A stretch of DNA of 42,241 nt from positions 34,532 to 76,772 of the forward strand of contig NHCZ02000012.1 of the NCBI GenBank assembly GCA_002167345.2, written 5' to 3'. The notes beneath the pieces are model-generated. The model worked only from the letters and a program-made list of their open reading frames with translations. It was not told where the DNA came from and searched no databases. Positions 8,099 through 16,826 of the stretch are shown one piece after another. Position 1 is the first letter of the stretch; every line of letters begins with the position of its first letter. A program made the position numbers and the translations under genes. The stretch is from a bacterium TMED46 (lineage in GTDB: Bacteria; Fidelibacterota; Marinisomatia; Marinisomatales; UBA1611).

Positions 8099-11000
8099 CT
8101 ACTTTAGGTATGTCACCTTACCTTTAACTATTGTGCCACTTGACTTAAACTTATATAAATATATACCGCTAGATACATTTTGGCCATTGAGATCTCTTGC
8201 ATCCCAACTGACACGATATGCACCCGCATTTCCAGGAAGTATCAACCTATCATATATAACATTGCCCCTCAGATCGTAAATTTGAAACTGAACTGCTTGC
8301 TCACTGGGCATTTCAAAATCAAAATTCAATTTCCCGTTAAAAGGATTCGGGTAAGCACTTTTCAATAGAAACTCATTTGGTGTCTGGCAGTTATCACAAG
8401 AATTTCCTGTAGAAAGGATATTCGCTTTTACAAGTGTCCTACCATAATAATTTGCAAGGTCCTCTTTACCCGAGCTTCTAAAATCGATCCAATCCAGAAA
8501 ATATTCTTCCCCAGAAAGATGTGTTATATTCACATTTTGTTGTTTATGATATGCTATACATATTGGAATACCGTTCATTGCGGTTGTCATTCCTTGTCCA
8601 ATAACATATCCACTCGCATAGAGATCTACTCCATTGATCAGCAAAGGATCATCATTATAATAGCCTCTTTCATCCTCCCAAATTACTAGAAACTCATTAT
8701 CCTGTAATGAGGCCAGGCGAGGGTTATATTGATCTGTGGTATCAACAGAAAATTGTATCTCATCCTGCTGCAATGTTCCGTTTGCAAGATTAAGAACTTC
8801 GCCATATATCTCAAAATCCGATCCATTTCGATAATCTTGCCATACTAAGAAAGCGTGGGTTCCAGATTCATTAAACTCAAATGAAACATTGACCTGGTCA
8901 TTATCTGCCTCAATAACAGGTATTCCACCTGGTTGCCATGCTTCATTACCATCCCAATCAATAGATTGAGCATATATATCTGAAAAATTACCATTTTGGA
9001 TCCAAACAGCAACCATACCACTCTGATCATCTACTACCTTGACCTGTAAGTGCCTGGAATCAGAAGAAGCATTACTCAAACTATTACCATTTGGATTCCA
9101 TCCGATCTCTATATTTCCTTCTTCATCCATCTTTGAATACTTAAGAGATGCTGCTGGCCAAGCATCTTCCATCCAGAATATCATAAATTTATCATCTGGA
9201 GTAGGAATCACGGACAATATGTAATCGTCTCCATTTGAATCCACCAGCTCTACACCTTCACTGGGTAGTGTTATATTACCTTCAGTATCTAGTTTCTGAT
9301 AGTATACATCATAATTAAATCCTCTACTCTCTGACCAGAAGCACCCTACACCATCTGAGGTCTCAACTAAAAGCGCATTACGCATATCAAACACTGCATC
9401 TAGGGCTACTCCACTTTCATCCCAGACATTGTTTAACCCTTCGTCTAGTTTATTGACCCTTATGAATTTTGGCGAGGAAGTTCCATCAAATGTTGCAGTA
9501 TATATTCCACTTGATGCATTTAACAGGTTAGGTATTGAGAAATCTGTTTCTGAAGAAGAATTATCCCCAAAGGTTAATTGCCTACCATTTTCATCTTGAA
9601 TTTCAAGAGATGTGAGACGAGAACCATATATTTTTTTTGAAGATCTGTTATCCTCCCAAACCAGATAAAGGTCGTCTTCAGATATTGGAAATGAATGTGT
9701 ATAATTAACATCACCATCTAGACCCAGCATAGCAGTAAGGCCATTATTTTCCCATTCTGCTGAGAAGTTTGAAGATACCTTCTGCACCTTAAGATCGATA
9801 CTTCCAGAACCTTGATCTCCATAGATAGCGAAAAGACCATTTTCAATTTTCCCTACAAGAATAGGTGCAAATTGATAGCCTGATGCATCAGATATTGCTA
9901 AAGGTTGCTCAATGCTATAGTTCCCATCAGAAGTAATATTTTGATAAAATATATCCACATCAGGAAATGTTCCCCTCTCCCAGAGAATGTTCAGGTCTCC
10001 ATTGGAATCTGCTGAAAATCGTGCGCTGAAATCCACATCATCAACAGGGTCCAGACGTATTCCATCACCCCACTGCTTATCACCATTTGTATTGATTTTT
10101 TGAAAATATTGATCTCCATCTATTGGATCATCTCTTAGATCTTTCCAGTTAACAAAGACTTCACCTGTTGCACTTCTTTTTACTCTTGGAGCAGTTTGAA
10201 GAGCTTGGTTGTCTGATATAGTTCTATCGTCACTGAATACCGTTCCGTTTTCATCAATGAATTGGTAAAAAACCCGTGAATCCTCATCACCTTTCTTCCA
10301 GGCAATAAAAGAAGTTGTATTTTCCACAAAAGTAGCACGTGGTTTAAGCTCTTGCTCTTCAGTAGAAGCGATAGGTATTCCATTCTCTTGAAATATAGCT
10401 TCCATTGAAGCATTCAGACGCTGACCATAAATATCAGCATTGGCTCCTTCTCTAAAGTCCGCCCAAGCAATAAATGCCTCCGAATTGCCCGCATACTCAA
10501 TGGTTTTTGCGTTTTGGTTTCCCCCTTCCGTGACAATAGCCACTCCAGTCCCTGGTGAAACGATATCGTGTTCAGATGATATGTGCGTGCCATAGATATC
10601 GTCGTCTACACCTCCTCGCTTATCTTGCCAAGTAACAAAAACACCACCCAGGCTGTCGGTACACATATTAATGGTTATTTGCTTACCTTCTACTTGAGCT
10701 AGAGCAACACCGTTTGAATCAAGTAAGATGTCACCATTATTGTCAAGATGCTGAAAAAATATATCCCCTTGCTCATCGAAACGATAATCAACCCAAGCTA
10801 CAAAGACACCTCCATTTCCGTCAGTAATAGATACAGGATCCTCTTGCCTGCCTGGAAGGTCTGTAACGATGGCTCCTAATTCACCCCAAAGAAGTTCACC
10901 GTCTTGATTGATCTTATGGGCAAATATGTTTCTCATACCATACCTGGTATCAGACCATACAAAAATAGCTTCTCCACTATTACCAGGAGAAACTGTTCGA

Positions 11001-11107
11001 TACCATTCGATATGTACACCCTGTCTAATTGCAGCGCCATCTTCTGTATCAAAACCAGTCGCTAATATAAATGATATTATGCTGGCACCAATCACCACCT
11101 TTTTCAT
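8099..11107 (-). CDS. large secreted beta-propeller-like repeat protein, T9SS cargo
   Basis: The 1002-residue product has a signal peptide (residues 1-17) followed by about a dozen degenerate repeats of ~45-60 residues. Each is centred on an AWxDxR-x-DIYxQ core ending in a G-x-x-W or G-x-x-L turn; examples are VAWVDYRFDEQGDIFFQ, VTWQDKRGGVDDDIYG, IAWADFREGANADIYG, LVWEDNRSSKKIYG and LVWQDYRNGSDFEIYG. Such WxD repeats typically build beta-propeller blades. A short CDNCQ linker precedes the T9SS type A sorting domain (YPNPFNGKLNF onward, ending VTYLK). No catalytic motif is visible, so a binding or scaffolding role on the cell surface is more likely than an enzyme. A strong Shine-Dalgarno sequence supports this start. 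The gene begins 32 bases after the lipoprotein gene stop. Confidence 0.83.
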   Translation of the reverse strand: MKKVVIGASIISFILATGFDTEDGAAIRQGVHIEWYRTVSPGNSGEAIFVWSDTRYGMRNIFAHKINQDGELLWGELGAIVTDLPGRQEDPVSITDGNGGVFVAWVDYRFDEQGDIFFQHLDNNGDILLDSNGVALAQVEGKQITINMCTDSLGGVFVTWQDKRGGVDDDIYGTHISSEHDIVSPGTGVAIVTEGGNQNAKTIEYAGNSEAFIAWADFREGANADIYGQRLNASMEAIFQENGIPIASTEEQELKPRATFVENTTSFIAWKKGDEDSRVFYQFIDENGTVFSDDRTISDNQALQTAPRVKRSATGEVFVNWKDLRDDPIDGDQYFQKINTNGDKQWGDGIRLDPVDDVDFSARFSADSNGDLNILWERGTFPDVDIFYQNITSDGNYSIEQPLAISDASGYQFAPILVGKIENGLFAIYGDQGSGSIDLKVQKVSSNFSAEWENNGLTAMLGLDGDVNYTHSFPISEDDLYLVWEDNRSSKKIYGSRLTSLEIQDENGRQLTFGDNSSSETDFSIPNLLNASSGIYTATFDGTSSPKFIRVNKLDEGLNNVWDESGVALDAVFDMRNALLVETSDGVGCFWSESRGFNYDVYYQKLDTEGNITLPSEGVELVDSNGDDYILSVIPTPDDKFMIFWMEDAWPAASLKYSKMDEEGNIEIGWNPNGNSLSNASSDSRHLQVKVVDDQSGMVAVWIQNGNFSDIYAQSIDWDGNEAWQPGGIPVIEADNDQVNVSFEFNESGTHAFLVWQDYRNGSDFEIYGEVLNLANGTLQQDEIQFSVDTTDQYNPRLASLQDNEFLVIWEDERGYYNDDPLLINGVDLYASGYVIGQGMTTAMNGIPICIAYHKQQNVNITHLSGEEYFLDWIDFRSSGKEDLANYYGRTLVKANILSTGNSCDNCQTPNEFLLKSAYPNPFNGKLNFDFEMPSEQAVQFQIYDLRGNVIYDRLILPGNAGAYRVSWDARDLNGQNVSSGIYLYKFKSSGTIVKGKVTYLK

Positions 11108-11113
11108 TTTATA

Positions 11114-11121
11114 CCTTCCTC
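11114..11121 (-). promoter_or_regulatory. strong ribosome binding site for the propeller protein gene
   Basis: On the minus strand GAGGAAGG lies 6 bases before the ATG at 11107. It is one of the clearest Shine-Dalgarno matches in the window and supports this start for the 1002-residue repeat protein. Confidence 0.75.
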
Positions 11122-11139
11122 AATATTTAATTTAATTTA

Positions 11140-12174
11140 TTACTGCTCAATGGTAATGACCCGTAATCCTTCACGAGTACAGACCAATATCTTATCTTCC
11201 CAGAATACCGATCTATAACTGTATCCAACTGGAAATATCCCTTTCTCTAATGGACTCGTCGGATCCGACACATCATAGAGAGCAATGCCTTTCGAGCCTA
11301 ATGTAAGAGAGGCAATATTTCCATTAATTGCTATATGGTCTACTGTAAGATCTTCGGCGAAACGGTAAGTCATATTATCTGATGAAAAACTTTCAATTGG
11401 AATGAATGCAGCACCTGCATCATCACAGGCAACATACACCCCTTCTGTCACCATAGTCACCTTTTCAGCATTACCTTCGGTGTCTATCCTACCAACTAAT
11501 TCTGGAACGGACCCGACTGAATCAATGGAAAAAAGTTCAACTCCAAGCTGGTCTACAGCCATTGCAATATAGCTAGAGCCATCTGAGTCAATTCCCATAG
11601 GTTTCCCAGGTGTATAGATCTCAGAACCCCCGAACGGTGTCCATTCAATGAATTCAATACCAAATGAGCTTGTAGTATCAAGGTTATAATAATGCCATTT
11701 CATACCATCATCATTATCTGCCGTATACATAACAAACTGTCCTGGCATTGTATAAAAGGATACAAAATCCTTTGTTCTTGCACTCATTATTGTATTTCTA
11801 TATGCGAGTTCATTATTGGTATCATGGTGAAATATCTTCACATCATCATTTGCTTCAGAGGCAAATATGAGATTGTTTTCAGTATCTACACCAACAAGAG
11901 ATACATCACTGAATTCAAGAAATGTACCACCTTCCTCATACCCAGTAAATCCGCTAGACATTGATAGGGTTGGTAGATCCCATATCTGAATTCCAGACTG
12001 ACCAGCTGCAATAATTGCAGAATTACCATCAATGTCAACATCTCTTGCAAATCCAATTGTTTGCAATGTTGCATCAATCGATATAGACCAAAGGTCCTCA
12101 CTACTGGGGTCCATGCAACCAAATAATGAAATTATAATGAAAAGAGAGACAATATTTTTTTTAATAATTATCAT
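11140..12174 (-). CDS. lipoprotein with LVIVD-like beta-propeller repeats
   Basis: The 344-residue product has a lipoprotein signal: Lys-Lys, a hydrophobic stretch, and LFGC with Cys20 as the probable lipidated residue. The mature part shows about six repeats of the LVIVD type, in which strands such as SAIIAAGQSGIQIWDL, IASLTLGSKGIALYDV and ILVCTREGLRVITI alternate with DPTSP-type turns. This is the pattern of LVIVD-repeat propellers found in envelope lipoproteins. The start overlaps the end of the predicted outer-membrane barrel gene by 14 bases, suggesting coupled translation. Its place directly after the pgs-associated barrel hints at an outer-membrane partner of that module, but no specific function can be assigned. 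Confidence 0.78.
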   Translation of the reverse strand: MIIIKKNIVSLFIIISLFGCMDPSSEDLWSISIDATLQTIGFARDVDIDGNSAIIAAGQSGIQIWDLPTLSMSSGFTGYEEGGTFLEFSDVSLVGVDTENNLIFASEANDDVKIFHHDTNNELAYRNTIMSARTKDFVSFYTMPGQFVMYTADNDDGMKWHYYNLDTTSSFGIEFIEWTPFGGSEIYTPGKPMGIDSDGSSYIAMAVDQLGVELFSIDSVGSVPELVGRIDTEGNAEKVTMVTEGVYVACDDAGAAFIPIESFSSDNMTYRFAEDLTVDHIAINGNIASLTLGSKGIALYDVSDPTSPLEKGIFPVGYSYRSVFWEDKILVCTREGLRVITIEQ

Positions 12175-13192
12175 AGATCATATCCCATTTAAGCGTTAAC
12201 CAAAATTGAATTTGTTCAAAACTCTTAAGATCTTTTACCCAGTCATATTCAGAGTCAGTTTGACGTGTTCTATATCTTGCTGATAAGGTGAGATCAACGA
12301 TTTCAGTTATATTCTTTTTAAACCAAATATCGTATTTAGAGTCTAAATGACTTCTGCCTGCATGTAAAGGATCGTTAGGGTCTTCGGCATCATATACTCT
12401 TTTCTCGAAACGAGTTGATAATCCTATCTCTCTAAAGAAAGGAACCTGTTTATTTACCTTAATTGGAGCATACCACTCTACAGTCTCATATGAACGATTA
12501 AAACTACTGGGTCTTTCAGGTAGAAAATGTGATTCGTTGACCGCACGTCCGTAATTTAATTGAAGTGAAATAGTACCGGTCTTTTTGATCTTATAATTCA
12601 GTTTGGCTTTGTAATAGAATATATCCAAGTCAAACTCAATAAATGGTTTTGCATAATATCTTTGTAAATATCCAGCACCAACATTCATCCATGAATGCTT
12701 AGATATGCGTTGAGACAGCAAGAGACTTTGATTTCTATCTGTAAAAAGACAAGGTTCCAGCTGTTCATTACTTATATCTTTGTTGACGTAGTGTCTAAGG
12801 TAAAACTGGTCTAAATGCCGGAGTGAATATTTGATATTTTTATACGAACCCCATTTGTATAAGACATCAAACCCACCAGACCAATATTTCTTTTCAGGTG
12901 TGTTCCTATAATTAGAAGATGAATAAAGCACTTTAATATCAATACTATGAGATCTTGAGTATATGAATGATTTTGTCCCATATAGGCTAAATCTTGTTAT
13001 AAAGCTATCAAAGGTAGATGAGCCACCCATAATACCGATATCTTGCACAGCCTCATTGATCTCATTTTGTGAAAACCGTAAAACATTATCATCATAGCCA
13101 CCAGTGACCGCTAAGGTGTATTCAATAGGTGTACTGCCCCATATTTTTGAAAGAATGAGGATAGTAAATGATATTTTAATATATGTATTCAT
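12161..13192 (-). CDS. predicted outer-membrane beta-barrel protein
   Basis: The 343-residue product has a cleavable signal peptide (residues ~1-19, ending IWGS). It continues as alternating polar and aromatic/hydrophobic strands separated by short turns, opening with YTLAVTGGYDDNVLRFS and ending LTLKWDMIYDNY. Many strands have amphipathic spacing (for example FIYSRSHSIDIKVLYSSS and GTISLQLNYGRAV), which is typical of a 12-16-strand barrel. No named family is recognised. Its ATG overlaps the stop of the upstream secreted-protein gene by one base (TAATG), and it lies three genes downstream of pgsC. That position makes it a candidate outer-membrane component for polymer export or anchoring, which is inference from context only. 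Confidence 0.68.
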   Translation of the reverse strand: MNTYIKISFTILILSKIWGSTPIEYTLAVTGGYDDNVLRFSQNEINEAVQDIGIMGGSSTFDSFITRFSLYGTKSFIYSRSHSIDIKVLYSSSNYRNTPEKKYWSGGFDVLYKWGSYKNIKYSLRHLDQFYLRHYVNKDISNEQLEPCLFTDRNQSLLLSQRISKHSWMNVGAGYLQRYYAKPFIEFDLDIFYYKAKLNYKIKKTGTISLQLNYGRAVNESHFLPERPSSFNRSYETVEWYAPIKVNKQVPFFREIGLSTRFEKRVYDAEDPNDPLHAGRSHLDSKYDIWFKKNITEIVDLTLSARYRTRQTDSEYDWVKDLKSFEQIQFWLTLKWDMIYDNY

Positions 13193-14067
13193 TAGTAAAG
13201 TATAAAACGGGTGAGGACTACTTTATCCCTATCTAAAACTTCTAGGTCGTACCGGTGTTTTCCCCTGGGAACATTGAACTCACAAGACCTCCACTTTCCG
13301 GGGACTTTATCCATTCTTCCTTTGATCTGTGATGCGGAGGACCTTTCTGTACTAAAATAATAAGTTCCAATGATCTTATTCCCTTCACTTACTCTTAAAC
13401 GATATGCTTCTTCCTGTCCCATTTGCTCAGAAAACTGAAGACGGGTCATAATGCGCATTGTCTTTTTACCTTTTGCTTCAATTTGCAAGGGAAGTTCAGG
13501 ACTGCATTCAAAATAGTTAATTATTTTTCCATCGGTCTCCAATTGGACTGCACTCTTATGAACCATGGGCATTAAGACCTTTTTACTCTTTCCAAGGGAT
13601 TCAAATTCTTTGGTAATAAGACGAATTAGAACAGGATATTTTTGATCTTCATCTGGTAAAAGCTCAATAGTATGTGACCCTTTGTCTAGATTTATAAAAT
13701 AATTACCTGAATATGTATAATTATGCTTAGGATGTTGCACGGACCTGATCGATCTTTGCACTTTGTAGCGATGTTTAACATTGACAGTATCTTTGCCATC
13801 TAAAACAATAGAGTATTGAAATGAATGACTTTTTTTCTTCTTTTTTATAACTGGATATCTTGAAATAAACTCTATTCTACTAGGACCTTCGATAGCATAA
13901 TGAATACTTTCTCTTTTGAGCGGATAATAGAGCCTCCTTTTGTCATTGATTATCAAAATCTCTTTCTCATCGCCACTTTTTGATGGTTTAATTAATTTGG
14001 CCTCTAAAGGCAAAAAAGAAAAGATTAGAAAAAGTACTAGTGTTCTATAATAAGCTATCTGGTTCAT
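13192..14067 (-). CDS. secreted protein of unknown function linked to the pgs genes
   Basis: I do not recognise this 291-residue protein. It has a signal peptide (residues ~1-23, LIFSFLPLEAK) and then an all-beta-looking mature region with a Lys-rich patch near residues 75-80. A repeated theme of strand pairs, such as NYFINLDKGSHTIELLPD and FNVPRGKHRYDLEVLDRD, resembles carbohydrate-binding or Ig-like sandwich modules. No cysteine pattern or catalytic motif stands out. It overlaps the end of pgsW by 23 bases and the start of the barrel gene by one base, so it is almost certainly co-translated with both. A periplasmic role between the polyglutamate synthase and the outer-membrane barrel is plausible but not shown. 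Confidence 0.62.
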   Translation of the reverse strand: MNQIAYYRTLVLFLIFSFLPLEAKLIKPSKSGDEKEILIINDKRRLYYPLKRESIHYAIEGPSRIEFISRYPVIKKKKKSHSFQYSIVLDGKDTVNVKHRYKVQRSIRSVQHPKHNYTYSGNYFINLDKGSHTIELLPDEDQKYPVLIRLITKEFESLGKSKKVLMPMVHKSAVQLETDGKIINYFECSPELPLQIEAKGKKTMRIMTRLQFSEQMGQEEAYRLRVSEGNKIIGTYYFSTERSSASQIKGRMDKVPGKWRSCEFNVPRGKHRYDLEVLDRDKVVLTRFILY

Positions 14068-15211
14068 GCTGTAATAAATGTTCTTTTATTTTTCGTTTAC
14101 TATGTAATCCAACAGAAAAAACGCTGCCGCTAACCACCAAGAGGCACAGAGCGGCAACCAATATATTATAACGCTCATCTGCATATAAACTACCATTGCC
14201 TATTTCAGGTATCGGAATCGGCGCAAATGGCATCTTAAACTGCTCTGTGAGCGGTCGAATATTAAGGATATGTAGACCCGGAACATTAGAATTTAAAAAT
14301 TTAGATAATACCCCTTCAATTCCACCAGGTCGCCCAATATTTGAGATATCTGATCGGATAACCACACCAGGCGGTAATAGCCTTAAATTAAAACTAGTAC
14401 CTAGGCTGGCCACACCTCCACCAACATTAATGACCGCTTTATAATTACTTATTTTTTTAATACCTGAAAAAATATCCATCCTGTGTTCAATATTTTCTGC
14501 TAATCTATCCTTGCGTATAATTGGTATATCATGATATTGGATGTTATCTGTTATGATATTTCTCCCTGCAGGAGATAATAACCTACCCATGTCATTGCGA
14601 CCACCGATTGATGCGGCTATACTCTTTGTAGGTATAAGATCATTTTCAAAGAGAATTTTCTCCATATCAAGCCAAGTAAAATCAACTTGATTTGCTCCCC
14701 ATTGAGACGCGCCAACACTTGTAATAGATATGGGATGAATACCTAAGGCCTTACAAGCAGTTAAAACCGCTATATTCGCTCCCGGCATTGACCCAGTCAT
14801 CAGGAGGGCGACCGTATCTTTTGAGCTCAAATTTAGCTGGACCATAAGATCAACAATCCCAGCTGAAAGATTAGGGTCCAATGTGGTTAATTTAGAGTCG
14901 AGATCACCTTCATCTGTTGTGATCAAACTAAAAGGACTTCCAACCAATCCTGTTTCATTTGGATCGTTCTCAATATCAATGAATACACCTGACTCCATCC
15001 TACTGCCTTTAAGTACATCCATTCCTTTTTTCATAAGCTCTGCTGCTTGAACCTTTTGTTCATAAGAGCCAGAAACATTGATGGTCCGAGTATTGATCGC
15101 TATAAGAAAGCATACCAGAGATAGTAATGATAAAAATACCAAAGTAGAGGTTTTCTGGATAGCAGGTATGAAGGGTTGCTTTTTATAATTATTCAAAAAG
15201 TACTCCACCAA
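14045..15211 (-). CDS. pgsW: poly-gamma-glutamate system protein PgsW
   Basis: The 388-residue product matches the poly-gamma-glutamate system protein family that accompanies PgsB and PgsC in some bacteria. An N-terminal membrane segment (~24-40) precedes a large Gly-rich domain with LLMTGSMPGANIAVLTA, SITSVGASQWGANQ, SIGGRNDMG, INVGGGVASLG and IGRPGGIEGVLS. A second membrane segment follows near residues 350-370, with a short basic tail. The layout suggests a periplasmic domain held between two membrane spans, though topology is inferred. The start overlaps pgsC by 23 bases. The biochemical role of this family is not established. In this locus it takes the place where pgsA/capA is usually expected, but it is not a PgsA homologue. 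Confidence 0.82.
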   Translation of the reverse strand: MVEYFLNNYKKQPFIPAIQKTSTLVFLSLLSLVCFLIAINTRTINVSGSYEQKVQAAELMKKGMDVLKGSRMESGVFIDIENDPNETGLVGSPFSLITTDEGDLDSKLTTLDPNLSAGIVDLMVQLNLSSKDTVALLMTGSMPGANIAVLTACKALGIHPISITSVGASQWGANQVDFTWLDMEKILFENDLIPTKSIAASIGGRNDMGRLLSPAGRNIITDNIQYHDIPIIRKDRLAENIEHRMDIFSGIKKISNYKAVINVGGGVASLGTSFNLRLLPPGVVIRSDISNIGRPGGIEGVLSKFLNSNVPGLHILNIRPLTEQFKMPFAPIPIPEIGNGSLYADERYNILVAALCLLVVSGSVFSVGLHSKRKIKEHLLQHEPDSLL

Positions 15212-15632
15212 AAAGCAATATAACAGATAGTTTCACCATGACAGCAGTTAGCAAAACAACAGAAAGTGTTCGAATGATTCCTTGGCGGTCCATCCAATTT
15301 GCTATCAAACCTGGGATAATATTACCAATAACAGCTGCAGAACCAATATCTTGTGGAAGATAAATAAAATTTCTTGATATATACCCAAAAAAGAATCCAA
15401 GTATAAGGGCTAAAACAATACGGCGTTTGCCATAGAGAAACATCACTTTCCCCATACCCTGAATAATTGCCCAAACCAATATGGCTACAAAGAAGGTTAC
15501 CAATACTTGCAGGGGTTCATGCAAATATAAAGCAATATACCCAGGAACAATAATTCCACCAGCAGTAACACCTAGTGTTTCTGATAGTACTAAACTAAGA
15601 AATATCCCTAAACCGATGCTTATTTCAACCAT
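15189..15632 (-). CDS. pgsC: poly-gamma-glutamate synthase subunit PgsC (CapC)
   Basis: This 147-residue integral membrane protein has about four hydrophobic spans. Its N-terminal region reads SETLGVTAGGIIVPGYIALY, a hallmark of PgsC/CapC, and the length (~150 residues) is normal for the family. PgsC pairs with the PgsB ligase in the inner membrane to form the polyglutamate synthase and probably helps pass the growing chain across the membrane. The gene overlaps pgsB by 8 bases and pgsW by 23, so the three are tightly coupled. Confidence 0.9.
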   Translation of the reverse strand: MVEISIGLGIFLSLVLSETLGVTAGGIIVPGYIALYLHEPLQVLVTFFVAILVWAIIQGMGKVMFLYGKRRIVLALILGFFFGYISRNFIYLPQDIGSAAVIGNIIPGLIANWMDRQGIIRTLSVVLLTAVMVKLSVILLFGGVLFE

Positions 15633-16806
15633 GGTGTTTGTACTCTGATATCAATTGTAATATATCTTGTCCAGCGCCAACCTGATTACCAATAGCATAT
15701 ATCAATGTATCATTTGGCAGTTTTTCTAGAAGATCCACCACCTCATTCAAGGGCTCATCTAGTCCGACAACTTTTACATCTGTTTTCGGCGAATGATGGC
15801 TTAATCCTTTTATAGCAGAGGTAACTTTATCTCCTCTTATAATGAAGTGATCAGGTTTTATTTCTTCTAGAGTTAGTTCTACCATTTGGCGTGTTCTTAA
15901 TGGTCTGTCCTCTCTTGAATTAAAAAACACACAAGTGCCGCCAACAGCTGGATAACGATCGATCACAAATTTCCATATCTGCAGAGTCGATACTGGGTCA
16001 TTTGCTGCCATACCATTTATAAACTGCAGCCTTTTCTCCTTCATATCTAGGTTCCATGCCACAAGTGCGCCAAGATCAGGCTGTACTTTATGCATCCCAG
16101 CTAGAGCGATGTCTCGACTTATACCTGCCTCTTTACATACATCAAGCGCAACTGCAACATTCGAAGGATGCTCCATGTAGGTGAATTGGTCTAACTCATC
16201 ATTAGTAACTGACTGATCATCAGAAAAAATAAGATCTGAACGATTTGAGCTTGCAACTTCCTTTAAGATATCTTTTTTCTGGTCTTCTCCAGTGATAAGG
16301 ATAGCATCAACGGGAATGGTATTGCATAAGGAATAAGCCACGTCATCTTCTGTTGGCCCCATTTCATCTAGATGATCTGGACGTACATTAGTAATGACAC
16401 CAATATGCGATCTAACCATTTGATGCTCAGCTATCCATTGATATTGAGGTTGTACTGCCATGCATTCCATGACCACTGCCTGTGGTCTTTCTGAGGCAAA
16501 ATAACTAAGTAATCTTACCTGTTCGCCTATAGATGGCAAACGCAAACGATGTATGATACGGTCTTTGCCTTCTGAATCGATCACCCTTGGAGCGGTTCCC
16601 GTAGTTTTCGCAAAGGTTCTAAGTCCTCCTTCTCGCAGTCCAGCTGCGACAAGCCGAGTTACGCTAGACTTTCCCCGAGTGCCATTGACATGTATCCTTA
16701 ACGGTATAGCATCCAGAGAGCGAAGATGGTATTGAAATTCAAGAATGCCAGCAATACATAGTGCAAAAGCAAGTGCGCCAAGCACAATAAGAGGAATAGT
16801 TGCCAT
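15625..16806 (-). CDS. pgsB: poly-gamma-glutamate synthase PgsB (CapB), Mur-ligase family
   Basis: The 393-residue product is an ATP-dependent amide ligase of the Mur-ligase superfamily. After an N-terminal membrane segment (~3-23) it carries the P-loop NGTRGKSS (41-48), TTGTAPR (68-74), VVMECMAVQP with Glu114, VITNVRPDHLDEMG (137-150), INGMAANDP and FFNSREDRPLRTRQM. All of these are typical of PgsB/CapB, and the length matches the ~395 residues of known members. It is expected to polymerise glutamate through gamma-carboxyl linkages on the cytoplasmic face, working with PgsC. There is no clear Shine-Dalgarno before this ATG. The start is 20 bases after the upstream C25 gene. The actual monomer (L- or D-Glu, or a related amino acid) cannot be told from the sequence. 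Confidence 0.93.
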   Translation of the reverse strand: MATIPLIVLGALAFALCIAGILEFQYHLRSLDAIPLRIHVNGTRGKSSVTRLVAAGLREGGLRTFAKTTGTAPRVIDSEGKDRIIHRLRLPSIGEQVRLLSYFASERPQAVVMECMAVQPQYQWIAEHQMVRSHIGVITNVRPDHLDEMGPTEDDVAYSLCNTIPVDAILITGEDQKKDILKEVASSNRSDLIFSDDQSVTNDELDQFTYMEHPSNVAVALDVCKEAGISRDIALAGMHKVQPDLGALVAWNLDMKEKRLQFINGMAANDPVSTLQIWKFVIDRYPAVGGTCVFFNSREDRPLRTRQMVELTLEEIKPDHFIIRGDKVTSAIKGLSHHSPKTDVKVVGLDEPLNEVVDLLEKLPNDTLIYAIGNQVGAGQDILQLISEYKHHG

Positions 16807-16826
16807 TACATCTTAAATGGATCTTT

